This document shows positions 36,346 through 44,857 of a stretch of 64,000 nt of DNA, in pieces. Source of the DNA: Roseomonas acroporae (GTDB lineage Bacteria > Pseudomonadota > Alphaproteobacteria > Acetobacterales > Acetobacteraceae); assembly GCF_023223525.1 (NCBI RefSeq), contig NZ_JALPRX010000054.1, forward strand, positions 57,158 through 121,157, read 5' to 3'. The stretch's first letter is position 1. Each line of letters starts with the position of its first letter. The notes beneath the pieces are model-generated. The model was not told the DNA's origin, did not search any database, and was given only the letters and a program-made list of their open reading frames with translations. Position numbers and translations under genes: made by a program.

Positions 36346-37470
36346 ATGCTCCATTCGCGACTGCTGACCTATCTCGACGCCGTCGCCCGGATCGGGACGA
36401 TCCGGGGCGCCGCGGAACGGCTCGGCATCGCCGCCTCCTCGATCAACCGGCAGATCATCGCGCTGGAGGAGGCCTATGGCGTCCGCCTGTTCGAACGCCT
36501 GCCGCGCCGGCTGCGCCTGACCGTCGCGGGGGAGCTGCTGATCGCGCATGTCCGCCAGACCCTGCGCGAGCACGACCGCCTCCGGGCCCGCTTCGCCGAC
36601 CTGCGCGGGCAGCGGCGCGGGCTGGTACGGGTGGCGACCATGGGCGGCCTCGCCAACACGCTGATGCCGCCGCTGGTGGCCTGGATGCGGCGCGAGCACC
36701 CCTACGTGAAGCTGGTGGTGCGCGCCCTGCCGCTGGACGGGGTGGTCGCCGCCGTGCTGGCGGGGGAGGCGGAGCTGGGCCTCGGCTACCAGCTTCCGGC
36801 CGACCAGAAATTGCGCCTGCTGCTGCGCCTGCCGGTGCGGATCGGCGCGGTGGTGGCGCCGTCGCACCCGCTGGCCCAGCCGCCGGACCGCTCCCCGGCG
36901 CCCGCGCCGGTGCCGCCGGCGGCGGCCCTCGCCGCCGGGGATGCCGAGCCGGGCGAGGCACCAGAGGATGCACCGAAGGATGCTTCCACGGATGCCCTGG
37001 CGGACGCACGGGAGATCGCACGGGGGAGCGCCCTGGCCGACGCCATGGCGGACACGCCGGAGGGCGCGGAACGGGGCATGGCGGCGGAGGGCCACGCCGT
37101 CTCGCTCGCCGACTGCGTCGGCTTCCCGATGGTGATCCCCGACGGCTCCATCACCGTCGGCCGGCTGCTGGCCGAGGCGTTCGAGCGGGCCGGCATCGGC
37201 GTGGACACGGTGGTGGAGACCAATTCGGTGGAGCTGCTCAAGCGCGCCGCCACCCGGGGCGGCACGGTGGCCTTCCTGAGCGAGGCGGAGATCGAGGTGG
37301 AGCGCCGGCGCGGCGAGCTGGCCTTCCTGCCGCTGCGCGATGCCGGCCTGCCGGGGCAGGAGCTGCGCCTCGTCACCCGGCGCGCGGGCGTGCTGGAGCC
37401 GACGCAGGAACGCGTGGCGGACGAGCTGCGCCGCCTGCTGCTGCGCGCGGCCGGGCCGGCGGCCGGCTGA
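36346..37470 (+). CDS. LysR-family regulator with a disordered insert
   Basis: A protein of 374 residues against the usual 290-310. The N-terminal winged helix-turn-helix reads YLDAVARIGTIRGAAERLGIAASSINRQI and LEEAYGVRLFERLPRRLRLT. The periplasmic-binding-like effector domain starts with VRVATMGGLANTLMPPLV and resumes at VSLADCVGFPMVIPDG. Between them, residues about 181-250 are a low-complexity Ala/Asp/Glu/Pro stretch, partly four copies of a 4-residue xDAx unit, placed where the first subdomain ends. The rest of the fold is intact. It is divergent from the Rieske fusion gene, which it presumably controls. Confidence 0.9.
   Translation: MLHSRLLTYLDAVARIGTIRGAAERLGIAASSINRQIIALEEAYGVRLFERLPRRLRLTVAGELLIAHVRQTLREHDRLRARFADLRGQRRGLVRVATMGGLANTLMPPLVAWMRREHPYVKLVVRALPLDGVVAAVLAGEAELGLGYQLPADQKLRLLLRLPVRIGAVVAPSHPLAQPPDRSPAPAPVPPAAALAAGDAEPGEAPEDAPKDASTDALADAREIARGSALADAMADTPEGAERGMAAEGHAVSLADCVGFPMVIPDGSITVGRLLAEAFERAGIGVDTVVETNSVELLKRAATRGGTVAFLSEAEIEVERRRGELAFLPLRDAGLPGQELRLVTRRAGVLEPTQERVADELRRLLLRAAGPAAG
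36966..37013. repeat. 12-bp tandem repeat inside the LysR gene, four units
   Basis: GGATGC recurs at 36966, 36978 and 36990, with a GGACGC variant at 37002, exactly 12 bp apart, encoding EDAP KDAS TDAL ADAR-like units. The period is a multiple of three and preserves the frame. Confidence 0.75.
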
Positions 37471-37476
37471 TGCCGC

Positions 37477-37503
37477 CCCGCCCGGGCCCCGACCCCGGGC
37501 GGG
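37477..37503 (+). terminator. Hairpin after lysR
   Basis: CCCGCCCGGG and its complement CCCGGGCGGG form a 10-bp perfect stem with a short CCCCGAC loop, beginning 7 bp after the lysR stop. There is no T-tract, as is common at this G+C. Likely an RNA 3' end. Confidence 0.5.
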
Positions 37504-37578
37504 AAGGAGGAGAGGGCCTCGCGCGCGGCGTTACCCACCCGCAGAGCAGGGGCGGCCGCGCGCCGGATGCGCGAGCAG

Positions 37579-37604
37579 GCCGGTCCGCATTCGTGCGGGC
37601 CGGC
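37579..37604. terminator. TTCG-loop hairpin between convergent genes
   Basis: GCCGGTCCGCA (37579-37589) and TGCGGGCCGGC (37594-37604) pair at 10 of 11 positions around a TTCG tetraloop. It lies between lysR and the converging gene that ends at 37704, so it may serve as a bidirectional transcription end. Confidence 0.5.
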
Positions 37605-37703
37605 ATGCCTCCCTGCCCGGCGCCCGCTCCGCCCTCCTCTCCTCCCGCCGGCCTCCCCCTGCGCGACGGGTCCGGCGCAGGTCGGGCGCCGGGCCGGACG
37701 GCG

Positions 37704-38237
37704 TCAGCCGCGGCTGTCGCGCTGCGCCTGGGCATCCTTCACGAATTGCGAGACGCGGCCGATCTCGCGCGGATCGGTCTGCACCGTGCGGCGATCGCTC
37801 TCGTTCGCCTGCATGCCCGCCGAGGCGGTCTGTCCGGGATCGGGGTGGTGCACCGCCGCGCCCCGCCGGCGCGACAGCGCGCCGCGCAGCAGCGAGACGC
37901 TGCGGGCCTTCCTCTCCGCCGCCTGGTGCCGGGCGATGTGACGGTTCACCCGCTTCAGCGCCGCCGAGAAGATCTGCTTCTTCAGCGGCGTGCCGGGATC
38001 GCCCGCCTCCGCCACCACGGCGGGGGCCGCGCCCCGCGCCTCGACGCCGCCGCGCTGCGCCCGTCGCCGGGTGCGATGCACGTCGCGCACCTTGTCGCGA
38101 TAGGCCCGGAGCTGGCGGGCGAGGCCGACCAGCGCCTCCTTGTCCAGCGCCGCGACGGCCGGATGGTGCGAGCGCGAGACGTGCTCGAACTCCGCGTCAC
38201 TCAGGCGACGACGCTCCTGATGCAATGGCACGCTCAA
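37704..38237 (-). CDS. Conserved basic protein of unknown function
   Basis: A protein of 177 residues from a TTG start that has an ideal AGGAGG seven bases upstream; a GTG two codons in is the alternative. It begins VPLHQERRRLSDAEFEHVSRSHHPAVAALD, then a helical region [29 protein letters not shown] middle stretch TPLKKQIFSAALKRVNRHIARHQ is strongly basic, and the tail is polar. It has no membrane helix or known domain. I recognise the pattern as a recurrent alphaproteobacterial hypothetical but cannot assign a role; the charge suggests nucleic-acid binding. Confidence 0.7.
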   Translation of the reverse strand: MSVPLHQERRRLSDAEFEHVSRSHHPAVAALDKEALVGLARQLRAYRDKVRDVHRTRRRAQRGGVEARGAAPAVVAEAGDPGTPLKKQIFSAALKRVNRHIARHQAAERKARSVSLLRGALSRRRGAAVHHPDPGQTASAGMQANESDRRTVQTDPREIGRVSQFVKDAQAQRDSRG

Positions 38238-38626
38238 GGCAGATCCTCCTTTCCTTCCGATTGCCGTCCTGCCGGAACGGGGCACCCGGCCGGTCGCGAC
38301 GCGCCGCCGCCGGGGCCCGGAGCGCGGCAACGCGCCGTCCAGGCGGGCCGCGGACCGGCAGACACGGTTCCCCGCCGCCAGCGGCGTGACCGGTGGCGTG
38401 GCCCGGCCGCCTGCGGTGGCGGGCACGCGCCTCCCGGTGCGGACCGCCGGCAGGAGCCTCCGGTCCCGGCCGGTTCCGGGCCTGCGCGGAACCGGTCGCC
38501 GATCGCCGGGCCGGCCGGGGCGGTTCCCGCGCCGCCGGGCCCGGATCGGCAGGACACCGGCGCGCCGGTCGCGGCGATGCCCGCCGCGCCGACTCCATGG
38601 AAGCGATGCGGGCGCGCCCGCGCCGG
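38238..38626. other. Intergenic region, no gene seen
   Basis: About 390 bp of GC-rich sequence upstream of the basic protein gene and after msrA. Frames are Arg/Pro/Gly-rich shadows without ribosome sites. The only definite element is the AAAGGAGG ribosome site at its left edge. Confidence 0.5.
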
Positions 38627-39220
38627 TCAGGCGGCGCGGCGGCGCAGGCGATCGGCGAAGGCCTTGCGGAACTTCGCCACCTTCGGCGCCACCACCACCT
38701 GACAGTAGCCGGCCCAGGGATTGCGGGCAAAGTAGTCCTGGTGCTCGGGCTCGGCCGGCCAGAAGCGGCCGGACGCCCCGGTGGCGGGCACCAGCTCGGT
38801 CACCAGCGGCGCATCCCAGATCCGGGCCGCCGCGATCTCGGCCATCACCTGCTCGGCGACGCGCTTCTGCGCCTCGGAATGGTAGAGGATCACCGAGCGG
38901 TACTGCGGCCCCACGTCGGCGCCCTGGCGGTTCGGCGTGGTCGGGTCGTGGATCGTGAAGAAGACGCGCAGCAGGTCGGCATAGGAAAGCTCGGCCGGGT
39001 CGAAGGTGACCTCGACCACCTCGGCATGGCCGGTGCGCTTGCCGCAGACCTGCTCGTAGCTCGGGTTCTCGACATGGCCGCCGGCATAGCCGGAGACCAC
39101 CCGCGTCACCCCGCGCAGCTCGCGGTACACGGCATCGAGGCACCAGAAGCAGCCGCCACCCAGGGTGGCCGTCTCCGTGGCGGGCTCGGCGCGGGGCGTG
39201 GCGATCGGGGTGTCGGTCAT
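38627..39220 (-). CDS. msrA: Peptide methionine (S)-S-oxide reductase
   Basis: A protein of 197 residues. The catalytic motif GGGCFWCLDA (Cys24, Cys27) lies at the N terminus, with VSGYAGGHVENPSYEQVCGKRTGHAEVVEV in pieces after it, DPTTPNRQGADVGPQYRS, and the C-terminal EPEHQDYFARNP. It repairs methionine-S-sulfoxide in proteins and free methionine using thioredoxin. It is a single gene on the minus strand. A strong Fur-like box lies 141 bp before its start, with no other gene there for the box to serve. Confidence 0.96.
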   Translation of the reverse strand: MTDTPIATPRAEPATETATLGGGCFWCLDAVYRELRGVTRVVSGYAGGHVENPSYEQVCGKRTGHAEVVEVTFDPAELSYADLLRVFFTIHDPTTPNRQGADVGPQYRSVILYHSEAQKRVAEQVMAEIAAARIWDAPLVTELVPATGASGRFWPAEPEHQDYFARNPWAGYCQVVVAPKVAKFRKAFADRLRRRAA

Positions 39221-39360
39221 GGCGTGGCTCCGTGGCGGCGGCGTCGGTGGTGCCGGTGCGGCGTCCCGGGCGCAGAGATGGGCACGCGCCGGCCGCTTCG
39301 GGAGGGGCCGGCGGCGGACCGGCCACAACGCCGCGAGCCGACACGGGCGCAACGTTTCAT

Positions 39361-39379
39361 GATATTGAGAACCATTATC
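39361..39379. promoter_or_regulatory. Fur-like box upstream of msrA
   Basis: The 19 bases match 16 of 19 positions of the classical GATAATGATAATCATTATC Fur box. The flanks extend the symmetry (CATGATA on the left, TATCATC on the right). It lies between the start of msrA (39220, leftward) and the end of nadE (39489, leftward), so msrA is the only gene it can serve. Confidence 0.65.
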
Positions 39380-39488
39380 ATCTCATGCGGCCCGGCAATC
39401 CGGACACGGGGAGATGGCGGATGCGACGACGGGACAGAGAGGCGTGGCGTTGCGGCGCCGCCCGGCTGCCGCCGCCGCGCCGCCGGCG

Positions 39489-41534
39489 TCACGCCTCCGG
39501 CACGTTGCGCTCCAGCTCCTCCAGCCAGATCCGCGCATTGCCGTCCGAGGGCGCGCGCCAGTCGCCGCGCGGCGAGAGCGAGCCGCCCGCCGCCACCTTC
39601 GGCCCGTTCGGCATGGCCGAGCGCTTGAACTGGCTGAAGCCGAAGAAGCGGCCGACGAACACGGCGAGCCAGCGGCGGATGGTGGCGAGGTCGTAGCCGC
39701 GCCGCCGGTCCTCGGGGAAGCCCGGCGGCCAGGCGCCGCGCGCCGCGTCGCCCCAGGCGTGCAGCGCCATGAAGGCGATCTTCGACGGGCGGAAGCCGTG
39801 GCGCAGCGTGTAGAACAGGTTGAAGTCCTGCAGGTCGTAGGGCCCGACCTTCGCCTCGGTGCTCTGCGGCGTCTGCCCGGCCTCCACCGGCACCAGCTCG
39901 GGCGAGATCTCCTGGCGCAGGATGGCCTCCAGCGTGCGGTCCACCCCGGCCTCGAACTGGTGCGAGGCGATCACCCAGCGGATCAGGTGCTGGATCAGCG
40001 TCTTGGGCACGCCGGCGTTGACGTTGTAGTGCGACATCTGGTCGCCCACGCCGTAGGTGCACCAGCCGAGGCCGAGCTCGGAGAGGTCGCCCGTGCCGAT
40101 CACGATGCCGTCGTTCTGGTTGGCCAGCCGGAACAGGAAGTCGGTGCGCAGCCCCGCCTGCACGTTCTCGAAGGTGACGTCGTAGACGGGCTCGCCGCGC
40201 GCGAAGGGGTGGCCCATCTCCTCCAGCATCCGCGTCGCGGTCGGGCGGATGTCGAGCTCGGCGGCGGTGACGCCGAGCGAGCGCATCAGCGCCCAGGCAT
40301 GCCCCTTCGTCCCCTCGCTCGTGGCGAAGCCGGGCATGGTGTAGGCGAGGATGTCGGTGCGCGGCCGGCCCAGCAGGTCCATCGCCCGCGCCGCCACGAT
40401 CAGCGCCTGGGTGGAGTCGAGCCCGCCCGAGACGCCGATCACCGCGCGCCGGATGCGCGCCGCGCGCAGCCGCTGCACCAGGCCCGAGACCTGGATGTTG
40501 TAGGCCTCGTAGCAGTCCTGCTCCAGCCGCGCCGGGTCGGCCGGCACGAAGGGGAAGCGCTCGATGCGCCGCTCCAGCCCGAGGTCGCCCGCCGGCGGGT
40601 CCAACCGGAAGGCGACGGTGCGGAAATCCTCCGGCTCCACGCCGAGATGGCGGCGGTTGTCGTCGAAGGTGCCCTGCCTTGCCCGCTCCTGGCGGATCAG
40701 GTCGAGGTCGAGGTCGGCCAGGGCGAACTGCTCGGCCTCGGGGAAGCGCTGCGTCTCGGCCAGCGTCGCGCCGTTCTCGAAGATCGAGGCCTGCCCGTCC
40801 CAGGCGAGGTCGGTCGTGCTCTCCCCCGTCCCGGCGGCCGCGTAGAGATAGGCGGCGAGGCAGCGCGCCGACTGCGACTGGCACAGCAGCCGCCGCGTCT
40901 CCGCCTTGCCGATGGTGATGTTGGAGGCGGAGAGGTTGGCGAGCACCGTCGCCCCCGCCAGCGCCGCCGTGCCGGAGGGCGGCACCGGCACCCAGAAATC
41001 CTCGCAGACCTCGGCATGCACCACGAGGCCGGGCAGGTCCTCGGCGGCGAAGAGCAGGTCCGGCCCGAACGGCGCCGCGTGGCCGCCCAGGGCGACCGTC
41101 CCGCCCTCCGTGCCGTCGCCCGAGGCGAAGTGGCGGCGCTCGTAGAATTCGCGGTAGTTGGGCAGGTGGATCTTGGGCACCGCGCCGAGCAGCCGCCCCC
41201 GGTGGATCGCCAGCGCGCAATTGTACAGCCGCCCGGCATGGCGCAGCGGCGCCCCCACCAGCAGCAGCGGCAGCAGGTCGGCCGAGCCCTCGACCAGCGT
41301 CGCGACCGCCGCCTCCACCGCGTCCAGCAGCGGGTCCTGCAGCAGCAGGTCGTCGATCGCGTAGCCGGAGAGGGCGAGCTCCGGGAACACGGCCAGCGCC
41401 GCCCCCCGGTCGTGGCACTGCCGCGCCACGGCGAGCACCGAGGCGGCGTTGGCCGCCGGGTCGGCGATCGCGGTGCGGATGGTGCAGGCGGCGACGCGGG
41501 CGAAGCCGTGCCGGTAGAGCGAGCGGAACGTCAT
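39489..41534 (-). CDS. nadE: Glutamine-dependent NAD+ synthetase
   Basis: A protein of 681 residues, the two-domain actinobacterial/alphaproteobacterial length. The N-terminal nitrilase-type glutaminase carries the Glu-Lys-Cys triad (FPELALSGY, VPKIHLPNY, HAEVCEDFW). The C-terminal synthetase has the ATP-pyrophosphatase loop GVSGGLDSTQALIV, then MPGFATSEGTKGHAW and GTGDLSELGLGWCTYG. It makes NAD from deamido-NAD, ATP and glutamine. The start MTFRSLYRHGFARVAACT matches the family; an ATG ten codons upstream is the alternative. No ribosome site is clear for either. Confidence 0.96.
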   Translation of the reverse strand: MTFRSLYRHGFARVAACTIRTAIADPAANAASVLAVARQCHDRGAALAVFPELALSGYAIDDLLLQDPLLDAVEAAVATLVEGSADLLPLLLVGAPLRHAGRLYNCALAIHRGRLLGAVPKIHLPNYREFYERRHFASGDGTEGGTVALGGHAAPFGPDLLFAAEDLPGLVVHAEVCEDFWVPVPPSGTAALAGATVLANLSASNITIGKAETRRLLCQSQSARCLAAYLYAAAGTGESTTDLAWDGQASIFENGATLAETQRFPEAEQFALADLDLDLIRQERARQGTFDDNRRHLGVEPEDFRTVAFRLDPPAGDLGLERRIERFPFVPADPARLEQDCYEAYNIQVSGLVQRLRAARIRRAVIGVSGGLDSTQALIVAARAMDLLGRPRTDILAYTMPGFATSEGTKGHAWALMRSLGVTAAELDIRPTATRMLEEMGHPFARGEPVYDVTFENVQAGLRTDFLFRLANQNDGIVIGTGDLSELGLGWCTYGVGDQMSHYNVNAGVPKTLIQHLIRWVIASHQFEAGVDRTLEAILRQEISPELVPVEAGQTPQSTEAKVGPYDLQDFNLFYTLRHGFRPSKIAFMALHAWGDAARGAWPPGFPEDRRRGYDLATIRRWLAVFVGRFFGFSQFKRSAMPNGPKVAAGGSLSPRGDWRAPSDGNARIWLEELERNVPEA

Positions 41535-41927
41535 GGCGGAACCCGTGGCCGGTGCGGAACTCATGGCATGAGGATGGCAACGCCGGACGGCGGAAGGAAG
41601 CCATGCGCCCTCACGCCTCGTTGCGCCGGGCCGCGCCGGCCGCCGGCGAGGGGACGGCGGCGCGGGCGCCGAGGCATCGCGGTGGGGCGCCGGGCCGGAC
41701 GTTCCGGGCGCCCCCCCGGCCGGCCGCGAAGCGATCCCGGCATTACAATCGGTTAATCAAGCAGAATCTTTCATCGCCTTGCACGGGCACGCAATTATGG
41801 GTACGTGCCTCCCCGAATCCGCCCAGGCCATGCCGGTATCGGCCGCGCCGGGCGCACAAATCGAACGCCTCTGGCCACGAACCTTTGGCCACGAACCTTC
41901 GGCCGAATGCCCCTGGGAGCAACGTCC
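41535..41927. other. nadE-TRAP divergent intergenic region
   Basis: About 390 bp. The left half is GC-rich. Around 41740-41775 an unusually A+T-rich stretch (TTACAATCGGTTAATC) probably holds the TRAP operon promoter. It is followed by a 14-bp tandem duplication and a 10-bp palindrome directly before dctP. Confidence 0.5.
41872..41907. promoter_or_regulatory. Duplicated 14-mer and palindrome before dctP
   Basis: TGGCCACGAACCTT occurs twice without a gap (41872-41885, 41886-41899). The second copy runs into the perfect palindrome TTCGGCCGAA (41898-41907), which ends 20 bp before the dctP start. The position suits a regulator-binding site; it could also be a chance duplication. Confidence 0.4.
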
Positions 41928-42956
41928 ATGTCCCGTCCCGTGCCCCGCCGGGCGGCCCTCGCCGCTGGTGCCGCCCTCGTTCTCCCTGCCATCCTCCCGG
42001 GCCGTGGCCACGCCCAGGGGAGCGGCCAGGCGCAGCACACGCTGAAATTCGCCAACAACCTGCCCGACACCCACCCGCTGAACATCCGCGCCCGCGAGGC
42101 CGCCGAGCGGGTGGCGCGCGAGACCAGCGGCCGCGTCGCCATCCAGGTCTTCCCCAACAGCCAGCTCGGCTCCGACACGGACACGCTGAGCCAGGTGCGC
42201 TCCGGCGCGGTGGAGCTGTTCACCCTCTCCGGCCTGATCCTGGCGACTCTGGTGCCGGCCGCCTCGATCAACGGCGTGGGCTTCGCCTTCCCCGACTACG
42301 CCACGGTGTGGAAGGCGATGGACGGGCCGCTCGGCGCCTGGGTGCGCGGGCAGATCAACCGCGCCGGCCTCGTGGTGATGGACCGGATCTGGGACAACGG
42401 CTTCCGCCAGATCACCTCCTCGACCCGCCCGATCGCCACGCCCGACGACCTCAGGGGCTTCAAGATCCGTGTCCCCGTCTCGCCGCTCTGGACCTCGATG
42501 TTCCGCGCCTTCGAGGCGGCGCCGGCCTCGATCAACTTCAACGAGGTGTACTCCGCGCTCCAGACCCGCATCGTCGAGGGCCAGGAGAACCCGCTCGCCC
42601 TGATCGAGACGGCGCGGCTCTACGAGGTGCAGAAGTACTGCTCGCTGACCAACCACATGTGGGACGGCTTCTGGCTGCTCGCCAACCGCCGCGCCTGGGA
42701 GCGCCTGCCGGCCGATGCGCGCGAGATCACGGCGCGCGCGCTGAACGAGGGCGCCGTCGCCGCGCGGCGCGACACGGAGGCGCTGAACGGCACGGTGCAG
42801 GCGCAGCTCCAGTCGAAGGGGCTGACCTTCAACACCGTCTCCACCGACGCCTTCCGCGACAGGCTGCGCCGCGCCGGCTTCTACGCCGAGTGGAAGGGCA
42901 AGTACGGCGACGAGGCCTGGGGCCTGCTGCAGCAGGCGGTGGGCGAGCTGGGCTGA
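41928..42956 (+). CDS. dctP: TRAP transporter substrate-binding protein DctP
   Basis: A protein of 342 residues. The N terminus RPVPRRAALAAGAALVLPAILPGRGHAQ is an export signal with paired Arg, cleaved near HAQ. The mature part has LKFANNLPDTHPLN, GRVAIQVFPNSQLGSD, and the family's Arg-containing pocket region RGFKIRVPVSPLWTSMF, then EVQKYCSLTNHMWDGFWLLAN. It captures a carboxylate in the periplasm and delivers it to the adjacent fused permease that starts 5 bp after its stop. The ligand is unknown. GGGAGC lies ahead of the start. Confidence 0.93.
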   Translation: MSRPVPRRAALAAGAALVLPAILPGRGHAQGSGQAQHTLKFANNLPDTHPLNIRAREAAERVARETSGRVAIQVFPNSQLGSDTDTLSQVRSGAVELFTLSGLILATLVPAASINGVGFAFPDYATVWKAMDGPLGAWVRGQINRAGLVVMDRIWDNGFRQITSSTRPIATPDDLRGFKIRVPVSPLWTSMFRAFEAAPASINFNEVYSALQTRIVEGQENPLALIETARLYEVQKYCSLTNHMWDGFWLLANRRAWERLPADAREITARALNEGAVAARRDTEALNGTVQAQLQSKGLTFNTVSTDAFRDRLRRAGFYAEWKGKYGDEAWGLLQQAVGELG

Positions 42957-42961
42957 GGCCG

Positions 42962-44857
42962 ATGGCGGCGCCGGCGGTGGCCCTGCACGACCCGGCCGCG
43001 GCGGCGCGCCCCGCCCCCGCCTGGCTCGGCGCGCTGGACCGCGCGCTCGGCCTGCTGCTGGAGGTCCCGGCGGCGGCGCTGGTGCTGGTGGAGGTCGGGC
43101 TGCTGCTGGCGGGCGTGGTCTCGCGCTACGCGCTGCACAACCCGCTGGTCTGGACCGACGAGCTGGCCTCGATCCTGTTCCTCTGGCTCGCCATGCTGGG
43201 CGCCGCCGTGGCGCTGCGCCGCGGCGAGCACATGCGCATGACGGCGCTGGTCAACCGCGCCGGGCCCGGCACGCGCGCCTTCCTCGACGCCTTCGCCACG
43301 GCGGCCGCGCTGCTCTTCCTGCTGCTGCTGCTCCGCCCGGGGATGGAATTCGCCGAGGACGAGGGCTTCATCACCACCCCGGCGCTGGAGATCTCCAACC
43401 TCTGGCGCGCGGCGGCGCTGCCGGTGGGGCTCGGGCTGATGGCGCTGATGGCGGCGCTGCGGCTGCTGCGCCAGGCGCTCGGCGGCGGCGTGCCCGCCGT
43501 GCTGGGCGGGGTGGCGCTGGCGGCGGCGCTGGCGGCGGGCCTCGCCCTGGCGCAGCCGCTGTTCCCACCGCTCGGCAACCTCAACCTCGTCGTGTTCTTC
43601 GTGCTGGTGGTGGGCGCCGGCGTGTTCGCCGGCGTGCCGATCGCCTTCTCCTTCGGCCTCGGCACGCTGGGCTACCTGGCGCTGGCCACCAGCGCGCCGC
43701 TGACCGTGGTGGTGGGGCGGATGGACGAGGGGATGAGCCACCTGATCCTGCTCTCCGTCCCGCTCTTCGTGCTGCTCGGCGCGCTGATCGAGATGACCGG
43801 CATGGCGCGGGCCATGGTGGACTTCCTGGCCTCGCTGCTCGGCCACGTCCGCGGCGGCCTCTCCTACGTGCTGCTCGGCGCCATGTACCTCGTCTCCGGC
43901 ATCTCGGGGGCCAAGGCGGCGGACATGGCGGCGGTGGCGCCGGTGCTGTTCCCCGAGATGCAGCGGCGCGGGAGCCGGCCGGGCGAGCTGGTGGCGCTGC
44001 TCTCCGCCTCCGGCGCGATGAGCGAGACCATCCCGCCCTCCCTCGTGCTCATCACCATCGGCTCGGTCACCGGCGTCTCGATCGCGGCGCTGTTCACCGG
44101 CGGGCTGCTGCCGGCGCTGGTGATGGCGCTGGCGCTGGCCGCGCTGGTGTGGTGGCGCAACCGGGGCGAGGACCTCTCGGGCGTCAGGCGGGCCAGCCTC
44201 GGCGGGGTGCTGCGCGCGCTGGTGATCGCGGCGCCGGCGATCGCCCTGCCCTTCCTGATCCGCGCCGCCGTGGTGGAGGGGGTGGCGACGGCGACCGAGG
44301 TCTCCACCATCGGCATCGCCTACGCCGTGCTGGCCGGGCTGCTGATCTACCGCCGCTTCCCGCTGGCGCGGCTGTGGCCGGTGCTGGTGGAGACGGCGGC
44401 GCTCTCGGGCGCCATCCTGCTGATCATCGGCGCGGCGACCGGCATGGCCTGGGCGCTGACGCAGTCCGGCTTCTCGCGCGACCTCGCCCACGCCATGGCG
44501 TCGCTGCCGGGCGGGGCCATGGGGTTCCTGCTGGTCTCGGTGGCGGCCTTCGTGGTCCTCGGCAGCGTGCTGGAGGGGATTCCCGCCATCGTGCTGTTCG
44601 GCCCGCTGCTGTTCCCGATCGCGCGCCAGCTCGGCATCCACGACGTGCACTACTCGATGGTGGTGATCCTCGCCATGGGCATCGGCCTGTTCGCGCCGCC
44701 CTTCGGCGTGGGCTACTACGCGGCCTGCGCCATCGGGCGGGTGGACCCGGCGCTGGGCATCAGGCCGATCTGGGGCTACCTCGCGGCGCTGGTGGTCGGG
44801 CTGCTGGCCGTGACCTTCGTGCCGTGGATCTCGATCGGCTTCCTCGGGGGGCGGTAG
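42962..44857 (+). CDS. TRAP transporter fused permease (DctQ-DctM)
   Basis: A protein of 631 residues. Residues 1-170 are the four-helix small subunit DctQ (SRYALHNPLVWTDELASILFLWLAMLGAAVALRRGEHM, in two pieces). The rest is the large sodium-coupled DctM subunit with GVPIAFSFGLGTLGYLAL, SHLILLSVPLFVLLGALIE, SGISGAKAADMAAV, ETIPPSLVLITIGSVTG and the C-terminal GLFAPPFGVGYYAACAIG. The fusion is common in TRAP systems. It forms a two-gene operon with dctP. A dispersed structured repeat begins immediately after its stop. Confidence 0.93.
   Translation: MAAPAVALHDPAAAARPAPAWLGALDRALGLLLEVPAAALVLVEVGLLLAGVVSRYALHNPLVWTDELASILFLWLAMLGAAVALRRGEHMRMTALVNRAGPGTRAFLDAFATAAALLFLLLLLRPGMEFAEDEGFITTPALEISNLWRAAALPVGLGLMALMAALRLLRQALGGGVPAVLGGVALAAALAAGLALAQPLFPPLGNLNLVVFFVLVVGAGVFAGVPIAFSFGLGTLGYLALATSAPLTVVVGRMDEGMSHLILLSVPLFVLLGALIEMTGMARAMVDFLASLLGHVRGGLSYVLLGAMYLVSGISGAKAADMAAVAPVLFPEMQRRGSRPGELVALLSASGAMSETIPPSLVLITIGSVTGVSIAALFTGGLLPALVMALALAALVWWRNRGEDLSGVRRASLGGVLRALVIAAPAIALPFLIRAAVVEGVATATEVSTIGIAYAVLAGLLIYRRFPLARLWPVLVETAALSGAILLIIGAATGMAWALTQSGFSRDLAHAMASLPGGAMGFLLVSVAAFVVLGSVLEGIPAIVLFGPLLFPIARQLGIHDVHYSMVVILAMGIGLFAPPFGVGYYAACAIGRVDPALGIRPIWGYLAALVVGLLAVTFVPWISIGFLGGR

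Noticed and set aside
38238..38626. Additional small genes between the basic protein and msrA
   Set aside because: Candidate frames are Pro/Arg/Gly-rich, lack ribosome sites and overlap each other on both strands.
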